NCBI GenBank assembly: GCA_016200125.1
Contig: JACQFK010000227.1
Coordinates: 1 to 9,395, forward strand
Direction of reading: 5' to 3'
Length of the DNA: 9,395 nucleotides
Origin: Planctomycetota bacterium
GTDB taxonomy: Bacteria > Planctomycetota > MHYJ01 > JACPRB01
This document shows positions 1 through 4,862 of the stretch, in pieces; positions within the stretch are counted from its first letter, which is position 1, and each line of letters opens with the position of its first letter. The position numbers and the translations under genes were made by a program. The notes under the pieces are model-generated. The model made no database searches, was not told the origin of the DNA, and saw nothing but the letters and a program-made list of their open reading frames with translations.

Positions 1-1
1 C

Positions 2-253
2 ACCAGCGGCGAGCTCCTGCAGGAGCGCTTCTCGGCCAAGGTGGACGGGGCCGTCCCGGCGCCGCAGGAGTGCCGTCAGCTCGCGCGGATCCTCGAGAGC
101 GCGGGCCGGCTCAAGGACTGCGTCCGCTACTACCGCCGGGCGCTGAAGGGCTGGGAGAACGATCCCGCCTGGCAGGAGACGGCGGAAGCGCTGAAGAAGA
201 AGCTGGTCGATCTCTCGGCGCGTCTCGGCGACGACTTCCCCAAGGATCCGTAG
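2..253 (+). CDS. C-terminal end of a TPR-like protein (5' truncated)
   Basis: The reading frame is already open at the left edge and ends at TAG 251-253, giving the last 83 residues of a protein whose start lies outside the window. A helical pair, with a segment resembling ARILESAGRLKDCVRYYRRAL followed by a charged helix rich in Lys and Glu, looks like one degenerate tetratricopeptide repeat plus a capping helix. No catalytic motif is visible. A GTG at 41 is in frame, but the frame continues upstream with sensible coding sequence, so that GTG is probably internal. A 6-bp GC hairpin follows the stop immediately. TPR proteins are usually protein-binding scaffolds; nothing here gives a more exact role. 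Confidence 0.7.
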   Translation, partial: TSGELLQERFSAKVDGAVPAPQECRQLARILESAGRLKDCVRYYRRALKGWENDPAWQETAEALKKKLVDLSARLGDDFPKDP

Positions 254-269
254 CCGCCCTTCCGGGCGG
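254..269 (+). terminator. GC hairpin after the first gene
   Basis: CCGCCC (254-259), loop TTCC, GGGCGG (264-269): a perfect 6-bp hairpin directly after the TAG stop. It has no T-tract, so it is at best a weak or factor-assisted terminator, or a 3'-end stabiliser. Confidence 0.4.
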
Positions 270-272
270 GGC

Positions 273-313
273 CACGTTACTTAAAGTAACGTCACGTTAC
301 GTAAAGTAACGCG
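273..313 (+). promoter_or_regulatory. Tandem palindromic sites, likely activator-binding (UAS)
   Basis: Two copies of a 20-nt sequence (273-292 and 294-313) differ at only two positions and repeat with a 21-bp period, about two helical turns. The first is a perfect palindrome: ACGTTACTT (274-282), a central A, AAGTAACGT (284-292). The second keeps CGTTAC (295-300) and GTAACG (306-311). Such spacing suits two dimers of a transcription factor on one DNA face. The centres lie about 77 and 97 bp upstream of the predicted sigma-54 start site, the usual range for enhancer-binding proteins of the NtrC type. The protein that binds here is not identifiable. Alternatively these are operators of an unrelated repressor. 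Confidence 0.6.
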
Positions 314-353
314 AGTTCGGGCCCTCTCTCACTTCTCCCCAGGAGAGCCTCTC

Positions 354-368
354 TGGCACGCGACTTGC
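354..368 (+). promoter_or_regulatory. Sigma-54 (RpoN) promoter upstream of the unusual tRNA
   Basis: TGGCACG (354-360), four bases, TTGC (365-368). This matches every core base and the spacing of the sigma-54 consensus TGGCACG-N4-TTGCW except the last W, which is G. The conserved GG is at 355-356 and GC at 367-368, so transcription should begin near 380, about 6 nt before the tRNA body at 386. No convincing sigma-70 promoter was seen close upstream of the tRNA. The paired palindromes upstream supply the activator site a sigma-54 promoter needs. Confidence 0.6.
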
Positions 369-385
369 GTCTTCGCAACGCGGTC

Positions 386-472
386 GGCGGGTGCTGCGCG
401 TGAGGGCACGCGCCCGGGTTGAGAAGCCGGAGGCCGCGAGAGCGGCCCGAGGTTCGAGTCCTCCGTCCGCCG
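386..472 (+). tRNA. Unusual tRNA, 8/4 acceptor branch, anticodon GAG
   Basis: The fold, read base by base, is as follows. Acceptor 386-393 with 464-471 is 8 bp, two of them G-U. The D-stem 397-402 with 407-412 is 6 bp with a 4-nt loop AGGG. The anticodon stem 414-418 with 426-430 is 4 bp plus one G-G mismatch, with loop UUGAGAA. The variable arm 432-437 with 442-447 is 6 bp with loop GAGA. The T-stem 449-452 with 460-463 is only 4 bp, with canonical loop TTCGAGT; the B-box GGTTCGAGTCC is perfect. A 7/5 fold leaves a C-C mismatch in the T-stem and five unplaced bases after the D-arm. Discriminator 472 is G, as in bacterial tRNA-Ser and tRNA-Sec; bacterial tRNA-Leu normally has A73. The anticodon would read CUC/CUU leucine codons. 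CCA is not encoded in this reading. If 385-472 pairs as a ninth acceptor base pair, the discriminator becomes C473 and CCA is encoded at 474-476. This resembles the 8/4 allo-tRNAs reported from acidobacteria and metagenomes. A decayed tRNA is possible. Confidence 0.7.
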
Positions 473-491
473 CCCATTGAAACGGCGCGGC

Positions 492-520
492 TTGACTTCG
501 CTGTGCGGCGGAGCTAGGTT
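492..520 (+). promoter_or_regulatory. Possible sigma-70 promoter between tRNA and PC4-like gene
   Basis: TTGACT (492-497), a 17-bp spacer, then TAGGTT (515-520). The -35 has one mismatch to consensus and the -10 is weaker. The start would be near 527, just before the segment complementary to the tRNA anticodon loop. It could drive a short RNA ending at the terminator at 572-596, or the PC4-like gene at 616 by read-through. Confidence 0.4.
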
Positions 521-526
521 GGGGTC

Positions 527-596
527 ACGGCTTCTCACGCTGGGCGCACTTGGCGCGGCACCTGAGAAAGACCCCGGCGACCGCGCCGGGGTTTTT
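527..596 (+). ncRNA. Candidate small RNA or attenuator leader with anti-anticodon segment
   Basis: This is the stretch between the predicted start near 527 and the intrinsic terminator. Bases 528-537 (CGGCTTCTCA) are the exact reverse complement of 420-429 in the tRNA, covering the anticodon, the 3' half of the loop and four bases of stem. Within the RNA, 532-537 can instead pair with 563-568 (TGAGAA). A further pairing, 518-526 with 570-578 (9 bp, two G-U), would block most of the terminator's 5' arm, but only in transcripts that start further upstream. No known RNA family is recognised. It may be a free RNA of about 70 nt with its pairing segment at the 5' end, or the leader of the gene at 616. 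Confidence 0.35.
571..596 (+). terminator. Strong intrinsic terminator before the PC4-like gene
   Basis: CCCCGGCG (572-579), loop ACCG, CGCCGGGG (584-591): 8 perfect base pairs, extended by A571-T592, followed by a run of five T (592-596). It ends transcripts coming from the tRNA and the 527 region. It lies only 19 nt upstream of the GTG at 616, so that gene needs read-through, attenuation control or an unseen start site. Confidence 0.85.
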
Positions 597-615
597 CTGT
601 TTCTGGAGGTGTTCC

Positions 616-906
616 GTGGAGAAGACCAAGGCGACGAACAAGCCCATCAGCAAAGAAGTCCTGCGCGAGTTCCCGCCCCTGGGCAAGTACCGCGTGCGGC
701 TTGTGCGCAATCCCCGCCGTCCCGCCGAGGCTCCGACGCTCGACATCCGCGAGTACGTGAGCTCGGAGAACTTCGAGGGATTCACCCGCCGCGGGATCCG
801 GGTGGGGGACCGCGCCCAGATGGACCTGCTGCGCGACGTGCTGAAGGAGATCCTGGAGGCCGGCGGATTCGCGAAGCCCGCGCCGGGACTGCTGCCGGCG
901 CAGTAG
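616..906 (+). CDS. Small PC4-like (p15/Sub1-type) nucleic-acid-binding protein
   Basis: This 96-residue protein starts at GTG 616, preceded by GGAGG (605-609) with a 6-nt spacer; the open frame above it runs through the terminator and is not coding. It has a basic N-terminal tail (residues 1-20). Residues 24-80 match the PC4 transcriptional coactivator fold: a beta strand KYRVRLVRN, the signature LDIREYV (42-48), a turn with the family's glycine-isoleucine pair (RRGIRVG, 58-64), then a C-terminal helix MDLLRDVLKEIL. PC4-family proteins bind single-stranded DNA, and some bind RNA, as dimers; bacterial members are little studied. It is cytosolic, with no signal peptide or membrane segment. It lies directly downstream of the unusual tRNA and its terminator, so co-regulation with that RNA is plausible but unproven. 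Its TAG stop is 3 nt from the stop of the convergent TPR gene, with no terminator between them. Confidence 0.75.
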   Translation: MEKTKATNKPISKEVLREFPPLGKYRVRLVRNPRRPAEAPTLDIREYVSSENFEGFTRRGIRVGDRAQMDLLRDVLKEILEAGGFAKPAPGLLPAQ

Positions 907-909
907 CGT

Positions 910-2148
910 TTAGCCCAGCATCGCCCGGATCTTGTCGATCTCCGCCTGGAGCGCCCCCTTGCGCGAGGGGTCGAGCTCGACGGCCTTCTGCAGGTCCACG
1001 ACCGCATCGGCGTAGTCCATGCGCTCCTTGTGGACCGTGCCGCGGATCGCATGAGCCTCCGCGTTCTGCGGGTCGAGCTCGAGCGCCCGGGCCAGATCCT
1101 TGAGAGCCTGGTCGGTCTTGCCGCGCTGAAGCCGGAGCTGCGCCCGCGCGCAGTAGGCGACTCCGAGGTGCGGCTGGACGACCAGGTCCGGGTTGATGCG
1201 CAGCGCCTTCTCGAGATCGGCGAGCGCGAGCTCGTGCTTCTGCCCGCCCAGGTGGAGATCGCAGCGCGCGAGGAGCGCGTTGGCGAAGTCCGGATCCTGC
1301 TCGATCTCGGGGTTCACCTTGGCGGCGACCTCGAAGTCGGCGACGGCCCCAAGCATGTCGCCGCGCTCCAGGCGGGCGCGGGCGCGGTCGCCGAAGGCCA
1401 TGAGGAGCATGGGGTCCACCTCGGCGCCGGGCTTGAGCTTGAGCATGAGTTCGATGTCGCCCGCCGCCCGCTCGGCCTCGCCCAGCTGGAAGTAGGCGGT
1501 GGCGCGGAGCTCGCGGTGCGCGGGCTCGGAGGGCGCCAGCGAGATGGCGCGGGTGAGGTCCTCGATCGCCTCGTTGAAGCGCCCGCCCTCGACGTGGCTG
1601 CGGCCGCGGTGGCCGTAGGAGACGGAGAGGCTGGGGTCGATCGCGAGCGTGGGTCGCGCGGCGAGCACCTGCGCGAGGTCGGCGAGCGCCTCCTCGTGGG
1701 CGCCTTCGTTGGCGCGGGCGATCGCCCGGCGATAGAGCGCCTCGACGCGCTCGCCGTCGGCTTCGGGCGCGCGGCTCAGCTGGTCCGCCGCCTCGAAGTC
1801 GGCGACGGCCTCGTTGACGAGCCCCTTGTCCTGGCGCGCCTTCGCGCGCCGGCGATAGCAGTCGGCGTGTTCGGCGGGCGGGACCGAGCCCGGCCGGAGC
1901 CGAAGGGCGGTTGCAAAGTCGCTGATGGCGGAGTCGAGCGAACCGGCCTGCGCCGCTTTCCGGCCGCGGCTGAGGTAGGCGTCGGCATAGCGCGGATCGA
2001 CCGCGTAGTCGGGATCGAGCGCGAGGGTCTGGTCGAGATCCCGGAGGGCGGCGTCGAAATCCTGCTTGCGCAGGGCGATCGTACCCCGGTCGTGGTAGGG
2101 GGCGGGCTGTTCGGGGTCGATGCGGAGGGCCGAGGCGAGGTCCTCCAT
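910..2148 (-). CDS. TPR protein, C-terminal part after an in-frame amber codon
   Basis: This is 412 residues from the first ATG after the internal TAG, ending at TAA 910-912. It is in the same frame as the reading frame at 2203-2805, and coding-quality TPR sequence resumes directly after the TAG (ALSSRARVHLGKGNFGKAM), so the two are one gene. About ten tetratricopeptide repeats can be counted, each with the Gly/Ala-8 and Pro-32-type pattern. Many are stretched to about 39-40 residues by a short insert of the form xxxDPxxxxAY (for example YAVDPRYADAY and LAIDPSLSVSY). No enzyme motif, signal peptide or membrane segment is seen. The ATG at 2148 has no good ribosome-binding site, so separate translation is unlikely. 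The role is presumably protein binding. The gene is convergent with the PC4-like gene. Confidence 0.8.
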   Translation of the reverse strand: MEDLASALRIDPEQPAPYHDRGTIALRKQDFDAALRDLDQTLALDPDYAVDPRYADAYLSRGRKAAQAGSLDSAISDFATALRLRPGSVPPAEHADCYRRRAKARQDKGLVNEAVADFEAADQLSRAPEADGERVEALYRRAIARANEGAHEEALADLAQVLAARPTLAIDPSLSVSYGHRGRSHVEGGRFNEAIEDLTRAISLAPSEPAHRELRATAYFQLGEAERAAGDIELMLKLKPGAEVDPMLLMAFGDRARARLERGDMLGAVADFEVAAKVNPEIEQDPDFANALLARCDLHLGGQKHELALADLEKALRINPDLVVQPHLGVAYCARAQLRLQRGKTDQALKDLARALELDPQNAEAHAIRGTVHKERMDYADAVVDLQKAVELDPSRKGALQAEIDKIRAMLG

Positions 2149-2202
2149 CGCCTTGCCGAAGTTCCCCTTCCCGAGGTGGACGCGGGCGCGCGAGGAGAGC
2201 GC

Positions 2203-2205
2203 CTA
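2203..2205 (-). other. In-frame TAG interrupting the TPR gene
   Basis: The minus-strand codon is TAG, between a repeat ending AIEADPEDA and one beginning ALSSRARV. At this place a TPR would normally carry Glu or Gln, so one base change (for example from GAG or CAG) explains it. TAG is the genuine stop of two other genes here (251-253 and 904-906), so genome-wide recoding of TAG is unlikely. A point mutation, a base-calling error or read-through remain possible. Confidence 0.85.
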
Positions 2206-2805
2206 GGCATCCTCGGGATCGGCTTCGATCGCGGCGGAGAGATCGGCGAGCGCGCCGTCGAGATCCTTGCGCTTGACCTTCAGGTCGCCCCGCAGGGCGA
2301 GGGACTTGGCGTGATCCGGCTTCTTCGCGAGCGCCTTGTCGAGGTACTGGAGGGCGCCGTTCATGTCCTTCAGGTCCGTCATCGCGACGGCGCAGTAGTA
2401 GGCGGCTTCGACGTTCCCCTGGAGGCAGAGCTTGAGGTCGGCCAGGGCCTCGCGGGGACGCTTGCAGGCCAGGTAGGTGCAGCCGCGGAAGTAAAGCGCC
2501 TTGGACTGGCCGGCGTCGAGCTGGAGGGCTTTGTTGAAATCGTAGAGGGCGTTCTCGTAGCGCTTGGTCTTGTAGAGGAGGATGCCGCGCTCGACGAAGG
2601 CCTGGACGTAATCGGGAAACTCCTGGATCAGCGCGGTCCACTGGGGGATGCCCATCGCGCTGCCGTCGGTGACCGCGGGCGGCGTGCGCCGGATGCGGGT
2701 GCCGGGACGTTCGGCCTGCCGGGCGGGGGAAGGCGTCGCGGTGGAGGCGGGCGCGGAGGATTCGTCGGCGGATTTCAGTCGGTTGCGGCGATGCAGACGG
2801 GCCAT
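2203..2805 (-). CDS. TPR protein, N-terminal part ending at an in-frame amber codon
   Basis: ATG at 2805 is preceded on the minus strand by a strong ribosome-binding site, GGGGAGG (2812-2818), 6 nt away. The product is 200 residues up to the TAG. Residues 1-50 are basic and low-complexity, rich in Arg, Ala, Pro and Ser, and probably disordered. From about residue 66 four tetratricopeptide repeats follow: ERGILLYKTKRYENALYDFNKAL, then repeats with FRGCTYLACKRPREALADL, MTDLKDMNGALQYLDKAL and RGDLKVKRKDLDGALADL. The repeats continue without a frame change beyond the stop into 910-2148, so the intact protein would have about 630 residues and about 15 TPRs. No signal peptide is seen, so it is probably a cytosolic scaffold. 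Two genes, or a shortened functional product, cannot be ruled out. Confidence 0.8.
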   Translation of the reverse strand: MARLHRRNRLKSADESSAPASTATPSPARQAERPGTRIRRTPPAVTDGSAMGIPQWTALIQEFPDYVQAFVERGILLYKTKRYENALYDFNKALQLDAGQSKALYFRGCTYLACKRPREALADLKLCLQGNVEAAYYCAVAMTDLKDMNGALQYLDKALAKKPDHAKSLALRGDLKVKRKDLDGALADLSAAIEADPEDA

Positions 2806-2811
2806 GGAAGA

Positions 2812-2887
2812 CCTCCCCTAATCACCCCGGTGACGTCACGGCTCGCCTCGCCGGATTCAAAATATGATGGCAGGCGGCGGAGGTCAA
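2812..2887 (-). promoter_or_regulatory. Promoter, palindrome and ribosome-binding site of the TPR gene
   Basis: On the minus strand TTGACC (2882-2887) is followed after 17 bp by TATTTT (2859-2864), a fair sigma-70 promoter, with a start near 2852. A perfect 10-bp palindrome GTGACGTCAC (2830-2839) lies in the predicted 5' leader, where a bound repressor would block elongation or initiation. The ribosome-binding site GGGGAGG (2812-2818) completes the unit. Confidence 0.5.
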
Positions 2888-3134
2888 GGAGAAGTTTGAG
2901 CCGCGGCAAGCCTCGCGGGGCTGTGGAGGCTCGAGCGCCGGGGCTGAAATAGTGCATGAGCTTCCCGGAGAGGGGTCGTCTAATATAGGTAGAAGCGATC
3001 CTGGAGGAGCAGTCCAGATCGACTGGGCCTTTCAGGGGAGAATCGCCGATAGATTCCTGGGTGCCAACAGAACTTGGCGGTAGCGAGCACCATTCTTTAT
3101 GGACAACGAAACTTGTCGAAAGTTTTTGCGGGAA
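2888..3134 (+). other. Non-coding part of the divergent intergenic region
   Basis: No convincing gene is seen here. It holds only weak structure: a hairpin at 2997-3020 (GATC and TGGA pairing with TCCAGATC, one bulged C, 7-nt loop), a 5-bp hairpin GAATC/GATTC (3040-3056), and short AT-rich patches such as TAATATAGG (2981-2989) without a matching -35 element. It may be the leader or an upstream control region of the DUF1549 operon. Confidence 0.3.
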
Positions 3135-3166
3135 TTGACACTTTTTGTCCCGACCACGCGTAGCAT
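3135..3166 (+). promoter_or_regulatory. Candidate promoter of the DUF1549-DUF1501 operon
   Basis: TTGACA (3135-3140) is a perfect -35 hexamer. The best -10-like sequence is TAGCAT (3161-3166), but the 20-bp spacer is longer than the usual 17, so the exact -10 is uncertain. Transcription would start near 3173, giving a leader of about 43 nt before the ATG at 3216. Confidence 0.4.
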
Positions 3167-3215
3167 GTACAGGTAAGTGGACAATAAAGCTGGATTCGTA
3201 AGGGGGATTAGAATC

Positions 3216-4805
3216 ATGACGAGAGCGAAGGTCGGAGCGGGAATCCTTCTGCTGCTCTTCTCCCTGGGCGTGGGCGCGAACAGCGCTCCCCAGGAGAACG
3301 CCACGAAGCCGGGCGTCTGCGCCTCCATCGACGGCGCGGTGAAGGGCATCGCGGGCTACAAAGATCAGTCGCCGGTGGCCGAGGACGGCGAGTTCCTCCG
3401 CCGCGTGATGCTGGACCTGGTGGGGTATCCTCCCAATCTGGACCAGGTCAAGGCGTTCATGGCCGAGACAGCCCCGAACAAGCGCGTCGTCAAGATCGAC
3501 GAGCTGCTGGCTTCGGACGACTTCGCGGACCTCTGGGCCCGCCAGTTCGCCGAGGTCTACTTCGGCAACTACCACGAAGTCCCGATGGACACCATGCCGA
3601 AGCTGGGCAAGACCGCCAGCGCTCGGATCGTGGGCGACTTCCTCAAGTGGTTCAAGCTGAAGCTCAACAAGGACACGCCCTACACGGAAATCGTGTCCCA
3701 GATGCTGGACGCCCGCGGCACGGACGAGGGCGACCCCGCCATGGCGTACAAGCTGTCCTTCTACACGGGTGAAGGCCAGGCGATCGAGTTCTCGAACGGC
3801 GTCGCCCGGCACCTGCTGGGCATCCGCCTCGTGTGCGCGCGCTGCCACGACCATCCCTTCGACAAGTGGCGCGTCGAGGATTACTACGGCCTGGCCGACT
3901 TCGTCTATCGCCAGAAGGCCCGCGGCTACGGGAACGGCGGCGAGAAGGACAGCGTCGACCACGTCGAGCTGAAGTACGCCGACGACGGCGACATCATGAT
4001 GCCGACGATCAAGGGGAGCAAGGACGCCGAGGTCAAGCTGTCCCACGGCGGCGCGGCCGCCCCGAACTTCCTCTTCGGCGGCGCGGCCGGCAAGAACGAC
4101 GACCGCATGAAGGTCCTGGCGATGTTCATGACCAACAAGACCAACACGCAGCTGCCCCGGGCGCTGGTGAACCGCGTCTGGTACTGGCTGATGGGCCGCG
4201 GCATCGTCCACCCGGTGGACGACTTCAACCTGAAGAACAAGGCCCTCTCGCCCGCGCTGCTCGAGGCGCTGGTCCGGAGCACGATCGAGAGCAAGTACTC
4301 GATCAAGCACGTCGTCCGGGCGATCTGCAACTCGGACACCTATCAGCGCGCCTGCGGCAGCGACCAGCCGGTGACGAAGGTCACCTTCTCCCGCGCCAAC
4401 GTGAAGCAGCTCAACGGCGAGCAGCTTCTGAACTCGATCAAGGTCGCCTGCCTGGGCAAGCCCGAGCGCGCCACGGCGCAGACGATGGAAATGGTCGGGT
4501 CGCTCTACCCCGCCGGCGCGGTGTGGTGCGAGGTGACGCCGTTGCCCGGCAACGCCCGCCAGGCCCTCCTGCTGCGGAACAACACGCAGATCATGGGCTG
4601 GGTCAACGGGCCCATCCTCCAGAAGGTGAAGGCCACCGCCGGCTCGGATGAGGACAAGGTCAACGAGATGTTCCTGGCCGCCCTGTCCCGTCCGGCGACG
4701 GACTCCGAGAAGAAGCGCTACGGGGCCTTCGTCAAGAAGGGCTCGGGCTGGGAGGATGCGTACTGGACGCTCCTCAACTCGACCGAATTCGTCACCCGCC
4801 ATTGA
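3216..4805 (+). CDS. Exported DUF1549/DUF1553 domain protein
   Basis: This is 529 residues from ATG 3216, which has AGGGGG (3201-3206) 9 nt upstream; the longer frame from 3177 is rejected because ATG 3216 opens a good signal peptide (MTRAKVGAGILLLLFSLGVG). The DUF1549 domain starts near residue 56 with the typical FLRRVMLDLVGYPP and ends with the conserved block CARCHDHPFDKW (207-218), which includes a CxxCH haem-c-like motif. The DUF1553 domain starts near residue 305 and carries LPRALVNRVWYWLMGRGIVHPVDDF-type sequence and the TYQR motif. Family members in Planctomycetota are often longer and fused to an extra N-terminal cytochrome domain, which is absent here. It is exported to the periplasm or surface, and it almost always sits beside a DUF1501 gene, as here (57-nt gap, no terminator). 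The biochemical role is unknown. Confidence 0.9.
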   Translation: MTRAKVGAGILLLLFSLGVGANSAPQENATKPGVCASIDGAVKGIAGYKDQSPVAEDGEFLRRVMLDLVGYPPNLDQVKAFMAETAPNKRVVKIDELLASDDFADLWARQFAEVYFGNYHEVPMDTMPKLGKTASARIVGDFLKWFKLKLNKDTPYTEIVSQMLDARGTDEGDPAMAYKLSFYTGEGQAIEFSNGVARHLLGIRLVCARCHDHPFDKWRVEDYYGLADFVYRQKARGYGNGGEKDSVDHVELKYADDGDIMMPTIKGSKDAEVKLSHGGAAAPNFLFGGAAGKNDDRMKVLAMFMTNKTNTQLPRALVNRVWYWLMGRGIVHPVDDFNLKNKALSPALLEALVRSTIESKYSIKHVVRAICNSDTYQRACGSDQPVTKVTFSRANVKQLNGEQLLNSIKVACLGKPERATAQTMEMVGSLYPAGAVWCEVTPLPGNARQALLLRNNTQIMGWVNGPILQKVKATAGSDEDKVNEMFLAALSRPATDSEKKRYGAFVKKGSGWEDAYWTLLNSTEFVTRH

Positions 4806-4862
4806 TCGGCCTGTGTATTGTATATGACTGTGAAAATTGAAAGAAAGTTGGAGGGGAATAAG

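Noticed and set aside
273..313. CRISPR or tandem repeat array
   Set aside because: There are only two copies, each itself palindromic, with no spacers; they look like protein-binding sites.
386..472. Ordinary tRNA-Leu(GAG)
   Set aside because: The anticodon and long variable arm fit, but a 7/5 fold leaves a mismatch in the T-stem and five unplaced bases between the D-arm and anticodon stem, and the discriminator is G, not A.
386..472. Selenocysteine tRNA (selC)
   Set aside because: The D-arm and variable arm resemble tRNA-Sec, but no UCA anticodon can be placed in the loop with a paired stem.
550..615. Longer N-terminus for the PC4-like protein
   Set aside because: The added part translates the terminator hairpin and T-tract; GTG 616 has an ideal ribosome-binding site.
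386..2205. The tRNA as suppressor of the amber codon in the TPR gene
   Set aside because: Anticodon GAG pairs with CUC/CUU and not with UAG; no loop register gives CUA.
782..2641. 619-residue minus-strand open frame
   Set aside because: It is a frame-shifted shadow of the TPR gene, mostly Arg, Pro, Ala and Gly with no recognisable fold.
1030..2952. 640-residue open frame on the plus strand across the TPR gene
   Set aside because: It is an antisense shadow caused by high GC and codon bias, of biased composition (Gly, Val, Glu, Arg, Leu) with no domain, while the minus-strand frame has clear TPRs and a ribosome-binding site.
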